Positions 26,308 through 35,914 of a stretch of DNA of 64,000 bases are shown here, one piece after another. Position numbers and translations under genes: made by a program. This DNA is from Tatumella sp. JGM118 (lineage in GTDB: Bacteria; Pseudomonadota; Gammaproteobacteria; Enterobacterales; Enterobacteriaceae): contig NZ_JAERJR010000005.1 in assembly GCF_018257515.1 (NCBI RefSeq), positions 175,721 through 239,720 of the forward strand, written 5' to 3'. Position 1 is the stretch's first letter. Every line of letters begins with the position of its first letter. Below the pieces are notes generated by a model. It searched no databases, was not told the DNA's origin, and was given only the letters and a program-made list of their open reading frames with translations.

Positions 26308-27774
26308 TTAACTCACCATCAGATTCCCCATCATCCCCAGCTCTTCATGTTCAATAATATGACAATGATACATACGCATTCCCGGGGAGGTTTGCCTCAT
26401 ACGCAGCATTACCACCTCTCCTGGCTGGAGGTTAATCGTATCTTTCCAGATAAGGTAATCAGGCGAACTTTTAACCCCACGCAATGAACGCTGTACCACC
26501 AGAAACTGCCCGCCATGAATATGGAAAGGATGATCCATCGTCGTCGCATTAATGACCTGCCAGTTATCCACCTGCTCCGCAATGCTATGTAAGTCCATCC
26601 TGTTAACATCAAATGACTTACCATTGATCAGAAATGCCCCTTTCGGCGGGATACCACTGGCTTTATTCTTCATGATGTCTGCCATTTTCTCGCTCATCAT
26701 GGCTCTCAGTGGGTTATTTCCGGGCGGTAGTGCTTCAATCCGGCGTAATTCCTGTCCCGGTTTCACCGGTGCTGCCTGTGGTGTGAAATCAATATCGGCG
26801 ATAACGGAGGCGACTTCGGCGGGCGGGCTCATCATACGATGGCGATTATAAGGCAGTAAATTCAATGCATAATGCTGGCTTTCCCCCTGGACGAGTAATT
26901 CAAGCCGTTCGCCGGGCGCCAGCAATACTGATGTCTGAGGCTGAGAGACTTTTTCGGTCAGACCCCCATCACTGCCGACCACCAGCCACTGTGCTCCCGG
27001 TAGCGATAGTTGCAGATAACGGGCACTGCACAAATTCCAGACCCGGAGACGATGCTGCCCGGTAAGGCGAATGCGCGGCTGCCGCTGACCATTGATCAGT
27101 ACCTGCTCCCCTTCACGACCATCCACCCAGTCACTGTAAGTATTTTCCGGAATCTGCCCCTGAGAGTCGAGACGTAAGTCACTGATCACCCAATGCTGTT
27201 CGGGAATTTTTTTTAGCGCCTCGTCCGGGTGACGGATGATAATAGGTCCCGCCAGCCCTTTCGCAATCTGCGCCGATGCCCCGGTCAGCGGGTGCGGGTG
27301 ATACCAGTAACTTCCGGAGATATCCTCCGGTAACGTAAAGCGGTAAACCCGCGTTTCGCCGGGCGCAATAGGATCTTCCGGGCCACCATCCTGGGAGGAA
27401 GGTACCGGCAGGCCATGCCAGTGCACAGTGGTTGCTTCTTTCAGCTGATTAATAAAAGTTATTGTTACTTTCATTCCGGCTTCCAGCTCAATCAGCGGCC
27501 CCGGTAACTGATTGTTATACACCTGACACCGGGTCGGCCCGGTGTCCCGGGTAAGCTGGATATCACACTCCCGGGCAATCAGGGTGCCCTGAAACTCACC
27601 GGCATGGGACGATTCATTTTTCAGTACAGACAGCGGCGGTAAGGCGGAACCGACCGGTAACAGCGCAGCATCGGTGGCCTGATGCTGAGGCTCTGCGGCC
27701 GACACCGTCTGCCGGATAAGACCTGCAGGTAAGCACGCAGATAAGGAATATTTTAGAAAACGACGTCTATGCAT
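26308..27774 (-). CDS. Tat-exported multicopper oxidase (laccase/CueO-like)
   Basis: 488 aa. The N-terminus MHRRRFLKYS is a twin-arginine motif followed by a hydrophobic stretch and VSA cleavage region. Four copper-ligand motifs are present: HWHGLP (H118, H120), YWYHPHP, HPFHIHGG and MYHCHIIEHEELGMM, giving type 1, 2 and 3 copper sites. The axial Met of the type 1 copper is suggested by ELGMM. The family oxidises one-electron donors or metal ions and reduces O2 to water. It is the last gene of the amine dehydrogenase operon, 18 nt after a cytochrome c gene, so here it may accept electrons from those cytochromes. CueO-type Met-rich segments are largely absent. Copper detoxification is the alternative role. 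Confidence 0.9.
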   Translation of the reverse strand: MHRRRFLKYSLSACLPAGLIRQTVSAAEPQHQATDAALLPVGSALPPLSVLKNESSHAGEFQGTLIARECDIQLTRDTGPTRCQVYNNQLPGPLIELEAGMKVTITFINQLKEATTVHWHGLPVPSSQDGGPEDPIAPGETRVYRFTLPEDISGSYWYHPHPLTGASAQIAKGLAGPIIIRHPDEALKKIPEQHWVISDLRLDSQGQIPENTYSDWVDGREGEQVLINGQRQPRIRLTGQHRLRVWNLCSARYLQLSLPGAQWLVVGSDGGLTEKVSQPQTSVLLAPGERLELLVQGESQHYALNLLPYNRHRMMSPPAEVASVIADIDFTPQAAPVKPGQELRRIEALPPGNNPLRAMMSEKMADIMKNKASGIPPKGAFLINGKSFDVNRMDLHSIAEQVDNWQVINATTMDHPFHIHGGQFLVVQRSLRGVKSSPDYLIWKDTINLQPGEVVMLRMRQTSPGMRMYHCHIIEHEELGMMGNLMVS

Positions 27775-27792
27775 AAAAACACCCTTCCAGAT

Positions 27793-28242
27793 TTACGGCC
27801 AGGGATACGTGCCGGCTTTCACACCATCCCTGACGAAACGACTGACAATCTCCCGCCGTAATTTCACGACATCCGCGACCGGGTGCTCGCGGTTCATTTT
27901 AACTTCCGCGGCCGTAAACGGTCGGGCTTTCACATCGCCCCACTTGTGATTGACATAATTCAGTAACTCCGCGAGCTCGGTATCATCCAGACCGGCTGAA
28001 ATAACGCCCGGCACATGGAGCACATACACACGACCTTGCGGATCATCGAGGAAAGAACCGATATACCCGGGCAGGGGGGGGATCCCCCCTGCCACCGTTC
28101 CGGAACCATCAATATCATGGCAACCGGAACATTTAAGCAGGTAGTTCTGCTGAGGCGTATTGGGAAGAGCCATGGCGGAAGCAGAACAGAAAAGCAGTAA
28201 CAGCGCTACCGTCTTCACTGCTCTGACAGCATGCTGCAGCAT
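27793..28242 (-). CDS. Mono-haem c-type cytochrome (second of pair)
   Basis: 149 aa from ATG 28242, which shares one base with the preceding stop (TGATG). The signal peptide ends SAMA, followed by one CSGCH haem-binding motif (LLKCSGCHDIDGSG). A candidate axial Met is not obvious after the haem motif in the first half, since the next methionine is in AEVKMNRE. The tail has a GTYPWP ending. Likely a soluble periplasmic electron carrier. It sits between another cytochrome c and the multicopper oxidase, so it may link the two. Needs the Ccm system, which is outside this window. Confidence 0.88.
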   Translation of the reverse strand: MLQHAVRAVKTVALLLLFCSASAMALPNTPQQNYLLKCSGCHDIDGSGTVAGGIPPLPGYIGSFLDDPQGRVYVLHVPGVISAGLDDTELAELLNYVNHKWGDVKARPFTAAEVKMNREHPVADVVKLRREIVSRFVRDGVKAGTYPWP

Positions 28243-28685
28243 CACTTACCTCCGTTACGGATCTTCAGAAGCTCCTCATGCGATAACGGTGACTTCTTGT
28301 ATTTATCGATCATGGCAGCATCCGGGCCCCCGGGGACGTGATTCACTTCCCGGAGTACATAGGCAGTGATATCAACGAGATCGGCGGTATCAATAAAGTC
28401 CTGAGGCGGCATCACCATCCCTTCCGTATCCCCGGCCGGCGTATGCAATGTTCCGCCCATTCCGCCGGTGACAACCCCCGCAATATATTCAGAACGTTTA
28501 TCACCGAGCCCCTGCCATAACGGGGCATCTTTCAGCGGCGGGGCCATGCCCGGAATACCGGCGGCATCCTCCCCATGACATCCGGAACAGTTCGCCACAA
28601 ACTTATCGCCCCCTGGCGACGCTTGTGTCTGTGATACAAAAAGACTGATCGCAGAGGCGAAGATCACTGATGAGAGTTTATTCAT
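28242..28685 (-). CDS. Mono-haem c-type cytochrome (first of pair)
   Basis: 147 aa from ATG 28685. A longer frame into the light-chain gene is rejected because a signal peptide (MNKLSSVIFASAISLFVS) begins here. The start lies within the end of the light-chain gene (8-nt overlap), indicating coupled translation. A CSGCH motif (VANCSGCHGEDAAG) and a later GMVMPPQDF with a candidate axial Met give a class I cytochrome c. Its position right after the TTQ light chain matches a small mono-haem cytochrome c described after aauA in Alcaligenes, a plausible electron acceptor. Confidence 0.9.
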   Translation of the reverse strand: MNKLSSVIFASAISLFVSQTQASPGGDKFVANCSGCHGEDAAGIPGMAPPLKDAPLWQGLGDKRSEYIAGVVTGGMGGTLHTPAGDTEGMVMPPQDFIDTADLVDITAYVLREVNHVPGGPDAAMIDKYKKSPLSHEELLKIRNGGK

Positions 28686-29214
28686 TGGCGATCCCCACCA
28701 GCGTTGCCACCGTGCAGTAATACCCTTTGTTGGTATTTGCCATGCACCAGTTGATGTCATTGTGCAGGCCCATACGGTAACCGGGACGCTCCCCCTGACT
28801 GGTGAAGCAGTTAACAGAATTACTTACCGTGGCTTTACCGCAGCAGTCATTGTAAGAAACCAGATAGTTTTTATTATCGTGGGGATTCAGGCAGGTACCG
28901 ACCCATGAAACTTTAGACGCTTCAGAGCCTGCCGGACAGGTCGTTACCGTGCCCCCGGAAGAAGAACACAAATTTCCGTCCAGCGCGCAGTATCGCCAGT
29001 AGCTGCAATCGGTATCGTCTGTTGTCGCTTTTTCGGCCGCATAGGCGTTACTCATGCCGCGGTTAAAGGGTAATAGCGGCATCACCCCGGTCCCCACCAG
29101 CAAAACACCGGTCTTCGCCAGAAAATGGCGGCGGCCAATATTTCGGGCCGATTTACGGAGGCGGGTTTCAGAAAAGGAATCCATAGCTCCGAACAGCTTA
29201 TTGAATAATTTCAT
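28678..29214 (-). CDS. mauA: TTQ amine dehydrogenase light (small) chain
   Basis: 178 aa from ATG 29214 (GGAGAG before it). It has a twin-arginine type leader (GRRHFLAKTG then hydrophobic), as light chains do. The mature domain matches MauA/AauA: CSYWRYCALDGNLC, later CPAG, SWVGTC, YNDCCG and NDINWCMA. The two Trp residues that form tryptophan tryptophylquinone are conserved in SWVGTC and NDINWC, and the many cysteines for disulfides are present. With the heavy chain it oxidises primary amines to aldehyde and ammonia in the periplasm. Substrate (methylamine or aromatic amines) is not decidable from this alone. Very unusual in an enterobacterium. Confidence 0.92.
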   Translation of the reverse strand: MKLFNKLFGAMDSFSETRLRKSARNIGRRHFLAKTGVLLVGTGVMPLLPFNRGMSNAYAAEKATTDDTDCSYWRYCALDGNLCSSSGGTVTTCPAGSEASKVSWVGTCLNPHDNKNYLVSYNDCCGKATVSNSVNCFTSQGERPGYRMGLHNDINWCMANTNKGYYCTVATLVGIANE

Positions 29215-29239
29215 TAATAACTCTCCTGCATATATTTTG

Positions 29240-29839
29240 TTAGTGTCCGGCAGAGGTGCTCTGAGCCCAGGATTGCAACGAATCAAATCCGCTTTCTTTT
29301 GCGTTAAACAGGCTTTCGAGTTGCTCACGATTATTGATTAACCCTTTAGAAACTACGGTTCCGTTTTCATCCAGCAGGACAGAGAACGGCAGCCTGGCAA
29401 CTTTCCAGGTCATACCCAGCTCCCGGGACAGGACATAAGGGATAGCGGTCAGTGCTTCCTGCACGATAAAATTTTGATGCTGTCGGACATCCCCGTCACT
29501 GGCCAGTACCACTGATAACCAATGACCTTCGCTTTTACGTAAATTACGCACGACAGGGAAAAGGGCTTTACAGATAGGACACCCCGGAGCCACAAACAGG
29601 ATCAGCTGATATCCCTGGCGCTGCCCCCCGATCACCATTTCTCCATGATGCATGGATGACACGGATAAAGACGGCGTAGTGTCACCAATCGCCGGGCCAC
29701 TGTTGTTCATCATGGCTCCGACCGGAGTAATACGTTCAAATAACACCCCCACCTGCCGTGACAAGGCAAAGAAAGCGATGATCAGCATGGCGACGAGCAG
29801 GCTCAGAAAAATGACGGCAAAGATAAGGAAAGTATTCAT
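29240..29839 (-). CDS. mauD: MauD-like thioredoxin-fold maturation protein
   Basis: 199 aa. An N-terminal membrane anchor (IFAVIFLSLLVAMLIIAFFA) is followed by a thioredoxin-like domain with a CPIC active site (APGCPICKALFP). MauD is needed for correct disulfide formation and stability of the cysteine-rich light chain in methylotrophs. The start overlaps the mauE stop by four bases (29836-29839), and the light-chain gene follows. Confidence 0.92.
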   Translation of the reverse strand: MNTFLIFAVIFLSLLVAMLIIAFFALSRQVGVLFERITPVGAMMNNSGPAIGDTTPSLSVSSMHHGEMVIGGQRQGYQLILFVAPGCPICKALFPVVRNLRKSEGHWLSVVLASDGDVRQHQNFIVQEALTAIPYVLSRELGMTWKVARLPFSVLLDENGTVVSKGLINNREQLESLFNAKESGFDSLQSWAQSTSAGH

Positions 29840-30393
29840 AGGCCCTCCCGGGAAGATGATTTTGCGGTGAGCTGATGCTGCAGATCGCTATTACGTATCA
29901 GTTGTTCAAATAACTGATAGCAGACCCATAACAGGCCGCCCGCACAGACAGAAGCGGTCAGTGACAGAACACCCGTCGTTTGCATGGGCAGGCACAGCAG
30001 CCCCGTTGCTGACAGTAAAAGGAAGATATTACGCAGCAGCAATCGCCCGGAAACCCGCAGCGGAGTGTCACCGCAACCGCATTCAACCGCAGTTTTACCT
30101 GTTATCAACGCATAGCCAATCGCTGACAGATAGATAAGCAGCAGCGCGAACATTCCCGACTGACCCAATAATGTGGTGTGAGGGATCAGGCTCATCAGCA
30201 AAACCAGTGCCTCAGCGAGGGCCAGCCCCTGAGCGATACGGTAACTATGCCGGCTGAACACCGGATGGTAGTTAGCGATATAACCGGAAAAACGGAGCAG
30301 TCCTTGCCGCTTATGTAGTAACGACTGGCTGAACAGCAGCACCAGAAAAGTCAGCAGGGCGAAATGTATCTGTGATAACAGGTCAGTTTCCAT
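29836..30393 (-). CDS. mauE: MauE-like membrane maturation protein
   Basis: 185 aa with four to five hydrophobic segments and a VECGCGDTP cysteine motif between them, as in the MauE/methylamine utilisation family. It acts with MauD in light-chain folding, probably by carrying reducing or oxidising equivalents across the inner membrane. It starts one base after the heavy-chain stop codon (30395-30397). Confidence 0.9.
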   Translation of the reverse strand: METDLLSQIHFALLTFLVLLFSQSLLHKRQGLLRFSGYIANYHPVFSRHSYRIAQGLALAEALVLLMSLIPHTTLLGQSGMFALLLIYLSAIGYALITGKTAVECGCGDTPLRVSGRLLLRNIFLLLSATGLLCLPMQTTGVLSLTASVCAGGLLWVCYQLFEQLIRNSDLQHQLTAKSSSREGL

Positions 30394-30394
30394 A

Positions 30395-31552
30395 TCAGTA
30401 GTCCACCATCAGGATCTGATTAAAGGTACCCAGTCCCTTAGCTTCTCCGGCATGTCTGGCGGTAAAATGAGGCCCTGTCAGGGTATAGCGCTCGACGGTA
30501 CCCCCTTCATTATTTTCACCTTCGCTCAGCGTAAATAACACCGGCGAAGGAGTGCCGGAAACAGCGATAGATATCGGGTCTTTGACTTTAATCCGGGTCG
30601 CCACTTTGTGGGTGCTCATATTGATACCCCAGACTTCTTTCGCCCCGTCTTTATGGCTTCCTTCATGGGCGCCAGGATGCATGGCGACAAACAGAAGATT
30701 CGACGGTTTGTTGAATGCCAGTACCTCAAAACCACCGGGAGCCCAATGCCCCTTGATTCCCTGCGTATAGCTGAACTTATTCACCAGGGTGACTTTGGCA
30801 TTCTGATCATCCAGAACATAGATATTGCCGTTGAACGAGGTGAAGTAGGTATTTTTACCGTCCCGTTGGGCGCTGATAAACAGAGGGTCTTTGACCGCAT
30901 CAAAGATCTTATCGCTCTTGGTCGCGGTGTAACTTTTCAGGTCATCGGAAAGCTGGTAACTGGTAACGGTTCCATCCCCGCATAATGAACTGAATCGCTT
31001 GTCATCAGCGGACGGATAAATAGCCCAGCAGCCTGGTGTCGGCACCTCTAACAAGTTTTTACCGGTACTGAGCTCAATAACACTGACCGACGCGGCGGGC
31101 GTTGCATTTTGTACAAAGGCATAGAGATTATTGCGGGATAATTTGAAGGTATTAATGTTGGCACTCACCTGAGCCATTTTCGGTGAGGTTTCCATCTCTT
31201 TATTCAGGGCCGCGGTCTGAATATCAAATTTCTGAACGACTGCATCAGCAGGTCCCCAGACAATCCGTTTCGGATAGACCGAAGCTGTATAGAGTGACTT
31301 ACGGTCTGCGGATAAATCCATCTGGGCAATAAGGCCGGTCGACAAGCTTCCCTGGGTTTGTAACGTATCCCCTGACAGGAAAGTAATATTCGTTGCACCG
31401 CTCCAGCTCTGATCCATCACAAACACATTCGGACCGGGTTTTATAGTTTTCTCAACACCAATCCGTTCCGGACGGAACGTTTCATCAGCCTGTGAAGCGC
31501 AGGTATAGCCAAGCGCCGTCAGCACTGAAAGACATAGCAACATCTTTTTCAT
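30395..31552 (-). CDS. mauB: TTQ amine dehydrogenase heavy (large) chain
   Basis: 385 aa from ATG 31552 (AAGGGTAACC upstream), with a Sec signal peptide ending ASQA. The mature chain is a beta-propeller of the amine dehydrogenase heavy-chain family: NVFVMDQSW opening blade, repeated short strands, VPTPGCWAIYPS, GHWAPGGFEVLAFN, and GPHFTARH late. It resembles AauB/MauB and forms the alpha2beta2 enzyme with the light chain. First gene of the operon, 25 nt behind a predicted sigma-54 transcription start. I use mauB for family naming. The aromatic-amine type (aauB) is equally possible. Confidence 0.88.
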   Translation of the reverse strand: MKKMLLCLSVLTALGYTCASQADETFRPERIGVEKTIKPGPNVFVMDQSWSGATNITFLSGDTLQTQGSLSTGLIAQMDLSADRKSLYTASVYPKRIVWGPADAVVQKFDIQTAALNKEMETSPKMAQVSANINTFKLSRNNLYAFVQNATPAASVSVIELSTGKNLLEVPTPGCWAIYPSADDKRFSSLCGDGTVTSYQLSDDLKSYTATKSDKIFDAVKDPLFISAQRDGKNTYFTSFNGNIYVLDDQNAKVTLVNKFSYTQGIKGHWAPGGFEVLAFNKPSNLLFVAMHPGAHEGSHKDGAKEVWGINMSTHKVATRIKVKDPISIAVSGTPSPVLFTLSEGENNEGGTVERYTLTGPHFTARHAGEAKGLGTFNQILMVDY

Positions 31553-31587
31553 ATGGTTACCCTTGATTATAAAAACATACATCCCTT

Positions 31588-31603
31588 AGCATAATGTGTG
31601 CCA
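31588..31603 (-). promoter_or_regulatory. Sigma-54-type promoter of the amine dehydrogenase operon
   Basis: Minus-strand TGGCACACATTATGCT keeps the invariant GG and GC with ten bases between, and TGGCAC is perfect. Two less conserved positions differ from TGGCACG-N4-TTGCW. Predicted start is near 31577, about 25 nt before the heavy-chain ATG. No clear NtrC dyad was found upstream. Confidence 0.75.
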
Positions 31604-32480
31604 ATTAATTAAAAATACGATTTATCAGCCACCTGAAGCAGAATGCCCCCTGGCAAACCTTTCCCTGCTGAGTCCGTCAGTGAACTGCACTCAGGCAGGG
31701 CGATCATCACCAAAAAAGAGCATATCAGCACAGGGCCGTAGGAGTATGCGCCGCCCGGAATCCCGTCAGCGATAAGCTAAGCTTCTGACCGGGGTCAGAG
31801 AAACCTCTGATTTTTAAGGTGTCATAGAAGAAGGAGAGATTTACGCGAGGAACCTCAGCGATCTGAAATACCGTAAAATCTGCCACCCGCCTGCACATTC
31901 ACACCCCTTTATTCTCAGTAAATAAACAGCCTGACCGGTATGAGATTCTGCCATCGCAGGCGTAACTGAGCGGGGTAAGGATAAGAAAGGCTGAAACAAT
32001 TTTATGGCCAATAAAGGATGTCAACGGACATCTTTCCGGGCACGATGGGCACTAGGAATAAAACGCTTTGGTCCGGAACCGTACTCCTTATGCCTGTTGC
32101 TCCGGAGCACGGATAATTTTCATATCCATCATTTGCGGACAGATATTTCAGGGGGATCAGAAATATACCTGTCTGATAAAAATACTCTTTTGTTATCAGC
32201 AGAGGCGGCCGTATCCTTAGCCTGTGGGCAATGACAGATTTGCCGAAAATCACCGGCCACAAAGGATCCTGCCCCTCTACAGACGCATTATTTCACTGGC
32301 CTGATCCCTTTATTCAGGAATATGCGTGACTCCTTTCCCGGATCCCGGCAAAGGGATATGGGGCGGCCTTCTGTATTGCTGAGTGATGTCTGCAGCACCC
32401 AGGCACTGCCGGAAGTTTCATTTCTGGTGGTACATCACGGGAACCAGCCGGCTTTGGTAGCGTCGTATCGGTTTCCCCAT
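31604..32480. other. Intergenic, no recognised gene
   Basis: About 880 bp between the amine operon promoter and the glmS terminator. Overlapping opposite frames at 32002-32262 and 32004-32234 have no family resemblance or ribosome site and are not called. The region should hold activator sites for the sigma-54 promoter. Confidence 0.5.
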
Positions 32481-32516
32481 AAAAAAACCGGCAGGCTGTT
32501 ATTCAGCGCTGCCGGT
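32481..32516 (-). terminator. Intrinsic terminator of glmS
   Basis: On the minus strand ACCGGCAG pairs with CTGCCGGT and is followed by seven T residues, 39 nt after the glmS stop. Confidence 0.9.
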
Positions 32517-32554
32517 GTTTATTACTGATAAGCGCGAATTGCCGCGCAACAGGC

Positions 32555-34381
32555 TTATTCTACGGTGACAGACTTCGCCAGGTTTCGAGGCTGGTCAACA
32601 TCCGTGCCTTTGATCAGGGCAATATGGTAAGAGAGCAGCTGTAACGGGATAGTGTAGAAAATCGGCGCCAGTACCTCTTCAACATGGGGTAACGGAATGA
32701 TTTTCATATTCTCACTGTCGGTAAAGCCGGCATCCTGATCGGCGAATACATACAGTAATCCCCCGCGGGCGCGGACTTCTTCAATGTTCGACTTCAGCTT
32801 TTCCAGTAACTCATTATTCGGGGCAATGATGATCACCGGCATATCCGCATCAATCAGTGCCAGCGGACCGTGTTTCAGTTCGCCTGCCGCGTAAGCTTCC
32901 GCATGAATATAAGAGATCTCTTTCAGCTTGAGCGCACCTTCCATCGCGATCGGGTACTGATCACCGCGGCCGAGGAACAATGCATGATGCTTATCGGAGA
33001 AACCTTCTGCCAGCGCTTCAATCTGCTTATCATGCGCCAGAATCTGCTCGATGCGGCTTGGCAACGCCTGTAACGCATGAACAATCTGATGCTCCACCTC
33101 TTCCGGCTGGCCATTCAGCCTTGCCATTTTCGCCACCAGCATCAGCAGGACCGTCAGTTGTGTGGTGAAAGCTTTGGTGGAGGCAACACCGATCTCTACC
33201 CCGGCTTTTGTCATCAGCGCCAGATCCGATTCGCGTACCAGAGAAGAGCCCGGGACGTTACAGATCGCCAGCGAGCCCAGATATCCCAGTTTCTTAGAAA
33301 GACGCAACGCACCCAGCGTATCTGCGGTTTCCCCGGATTGTGACAGCGTGATCAACAGGCTGTTTTTCCGGACCACAGATTTACGGTAACGAAACTCAGA
33401 AGCGATCTCCACATCACAGGGAATACCGGCCAGCGATTCAAACCAGTACCGGGAGACCAGTCCGGAATTATAAGATGTCCCGCAGGCAACGATCTGAATA
33501 TGTTCCGCCTGCCCTAACAGAGACTCAGCTTCCGGCCCCAGCTCACTCAGGTCAATGATGCCCTGATGAAAACGGCCCTGCAGTGTACTTTTTATGGCCA
33601 TCGGCTGTTCATAAATTTCTTTCTGCATGTAATGACGATAGGTCCCTTTATCGCCGGCGTCATAACGGGCAGAAGATTCGATCTCCGGACGGAAGACCCG
33701 CTCACCGTCGGCAAAAATCGTCACAGAACGGCGGGTCACTTCTGCGACATCACCTTCTTCAAGGTAGATAAAGCGACGGGTGACCGGTAATAAAGCCAGC
33801 TGATCCGATGCAATAAAGTTTTCTCCAACCCCGCAGCCAATCACCAGCGGACTCCCGGAACGGGCAGCCACCAGCACCGAAGGATCATTACTGTCCATAA
33901 TGACCATTCCGTAAGCACCGCGCAGTTGTTTGATCACCCGCTGAACAACCTCACACAGGCTACCGCCCTGCTTTTGCTCATGATGAATTAAATGAGCGAC
34001 GACTTCGGTATCCGTCTCCGAGGTAAACTGATATCCCAGTGCGCGGACCTGTGCCCGTAATTCTTCATGGTTTTCAATGATACCATTGTGCACCAGGACG
34101 ATATTCCCGGACACATGCGGATGAGCATTCTCTTCTGAAGGTTCGCCGTGCGTTGCCCAACGGGTATGCGCGATACCGGTACCTCCGGGCAGGGGGTGTT
34201 GCTCTGCAGCATCCACCAGTGCCTGAACTTTCCCGAGGCGACGTAAGCGGGTCATCTCTCCCGGCTTATCCACCACCGCCAGTCCGGCAGAGTCATAGCC
34301 GCGGTATTCCAGGCGGCGTAAACCTTCCAGTAATATTTCAGCGATATCACGTTGTGCAACTGCACCTACTATTCCACACAT
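32555..34381 (-). CDS. glmS: Glucosamine-6-phosphate synthase
   Basis: 608 aa, typical length. The N-terminal glutaminase starts [12 protein letters not shown] with the nucleophile Cys2. Two SIS sugar-isomerase domains follow ([21 protein letters not shown]) and the C-terminus is AKSVTVE. It converts fructose-6-phosphate and glutamine to glucosamine-6-phosphate for cell wall and LPS. It follows glmU with a 162-nt gap that in relatives carries processing and sRNA (GlmZ) sites. I did not find the pairing site with certainty. In E. coli pstS lies downstream, here the amine operon does. Confidence 0.97.
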   Translation of the reverse strand: MCGIVGAVAQRDIAEILLEGLRRLEYRGYDSAGLAVVDKPGEMTRLRRLGKVQALVDAAEQHPLPGGTGIAHTRWATHGEPSEENAHPHVSGNIVLVHNGIIENHEELRAQVRALGYQFTSETDTEVVAHLIHHEQKQGGSLCEVVQRVIKQLRGAYGMVIMDSNDPSVLVAARSGSPLVIGCGVGENFIASDQLALLPVTRRFIYLEEGDVAEVTRRSVTIFADGERVFRPEIESSARYDAGDKGTYRHYMQKEIYEQPMAIKSTLQGRFHQGIIDLSELGPEAESLLGQAEHIQIVACGTSYNSGLVSRYWFESLAGIPCDVEIASEFRYRKSVVRKNSLLITLSQSGETADTLGALRLSKKLGYLGSLAICNVPGSSLVRESDLALMTKAGVEIGVASTKAFTTQLTVLLMLVAKMARLNGQPEEVEHQIVHALQALPSRIEQILAHDKQIEALAEGFSDKHHALFLGRGDQYPIAMEGALKLKEISYIHAEAYAAGELKHGPLALIDADMPVIIIAPNNELLEKLKSNIEEVRARGGLLYVFADQDAGFTDSENMKIIPLPHVEEVLAPIFYTIPLQLLSYHIALIKGTDVDQPRNLAKSVTVE

Positions 34382-34543
34382 ATATTTAATCCTGAGGTTA
34401 TGGTGTCTCCACCATAGAAATTGTCATCTGTTCGGGCTGACCGACACAGCAGATCCCCCGGGACTCAAAAAATGAGGGGGCATTATAGTCACGGCTTGTC
34501 CGGGCATAGATCGCTGCCGGTGCTCCGGAAAATGACAGATAAC

Positions 34544-35914
34544 TTATTTTTTTACCGGACGTGACCATCCGGTTTTTTCAGTCTGTTGCTTACGATTATA
34601 AACCAGTGACTCTTCGTCTACGTCGTGCATCACTGTCGTGCCTGCAGCAATAGTAACATTGTCGGCGACACTGACCGGTGCAATAAACTGGCTGTCGGAG
34701 CCCACAAATACGTTATCACCAATGATCGTCTGCGATTTATTCTGACCATCATAGTTACAGGTGATGGTTCCGGCACCGATATTCACCCCGGCCCCGATCG
34801 TCGCATCGCCGAGATAACTTAAATGGCCGGCTTTAGAGCCTTTTCCAAGGGTCGCTTTTTTAATTTCTACAAAATTACCCACATGGACCGCCTCTGCCAG
34901 AGCCGTTCCCGGCCTCAGTCGGGCAAATGGCCCGACCGTACAGGCTTGCTCAAGGTGTGCATCCTCTATCACAGAATAAGGACTTATCTCACACCCCTCG
35001 CCAATAACACTGTTGCGGATAATACAACCGGCACCGATCCGGACACCGTGCCCCAGCACCACGTTACCTTCCAGGATGACGTTAATATCGATGTCCACGT
35101 CACGCCCGTGTGTTAATTCACCCCGCAAATCAAACCGTTCAGGATCCCGTAGCATCACTCCTGCCAGTAATAATTTACAGGCCTGCTGACGCTGATAAAC
35201 ACGTTCCAGTGCGGCCAGTTGTTGCCGGTTATTGACCCCTTCGGTCTCACTACTGCTGTGCGGGTGTACCGCCTCTATGCGCTGGCCTTCCTGATGTGCC
35301 ATCGCAATAATATCAGTAATATAATACTCTTTTTGGGCATTATTATTCGTCAGTTGCGATAACCAGCGTTTCAAATCTTTGCCATTGGCGATCAGAATAC
35401 CGGTATTGATCTCGTTGATGGTTAGCTGTGCCTCACTGGCATCTTTTTGTTCGATAATGCCGGTCACTTCCCCGTTCTCACGGACAATACGGCCATAGCC
35501 GAACGGATTGTCCAGCACCACGGTTAACAGGCCAATCCCGCCTGCCGGTTTGTTATCGCGCAGACGCTGTAAGGTCTGTTGAGAGATCAGTGGCACATCG
35601 CCATACAGCATCAGAATATCTTCATCATCAGAAAACCACGGAGCGGCCTGCTGCATCGCATGCCCGGTGCCCAACTGTTGGGACTGCTCAACCCAGTGTA
35701 GAGAAGGATCCTTCAGGGCTGACTGCAATAGTTCCCCACCGTGCCCGTAGACCAGATGGATATTCGCGGCACCCAGACCTTTCGCAGCATCAATCACATG
35801 CTGCACCATGGGTTTTCCAGCCAGCTGATGGAGGACTTTCGGAAGATCCGAATACATTCGGGTTCCCTTACCTGCTGCAAGGATAACCACACTCATTTCA
35901 TTATCTGCCATCAT
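34544..35914 (-). CDS. glmU: Bifunctional UDP-GlcNAc pyrophosphorylase/GlcN-1-P acetyltransferase
   Basis: 456 aa from ATG 35914, equal to the E. coli length. ATGs at 35911 and 35896 are alternatives. The longer frame to 36058 lacks family similarity and is rejected. The N-terminal nucleotidyltransferase has [18 protein letters not shown]. The C-terminal left-handed beta-helix hexapeptide repeats include [13 protein letters not shown]. It makes UDP-GlcNAc for peptidoglycan and LPS. Cotranscribed with glmS downstream. Confidence 0.97.
   Translation of the reverse strand: MMADNEMSVVILAAGKGTRMYSDLPKVLHQLAGKPMVQHVIDAAKGLGAANIHLVYGHGGELLQSALKDPSLHWVEQSQQLGTGHAMQQAAPWFSDDEDILMLYGDVPLISQQTLQRLRDNKPAGGIGLLTVVLDNPFGYGRIVRENGEVTGIIEQKDASEAQLTINEINTGILIANGKDLKRWLSQLTNNNAQKEYYITDIIAMAHQEGQRIEAVHPHSSSETEGVNNRQQLAALERVYQRQQACKLLLAGVMLRDPERFDLRGELTHGRDVDIDINVILEGNVVLGHGVRIGAGCIIRNSVIGEGCEISPYSVIEDAHLEQACTVGPFARLRPGTALAEAVHVGNFVEIKKATLGKGSKAGHLSYLGDATIGAGVNIGAGTITCNYDGQNKSQTIIGDNVFVGSDSQFIAPVSVADNVTIAAGTTVMHDVDEESLVYNRKQQTEKTGWSRPVKK

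Noticed and set aside
32002..32262. Overlapping opposite-strand frames in the glmS-amine operon gap
   Set aside because: Neither has a ribosome site or family pattern, and each is explained by chance openness of the other.
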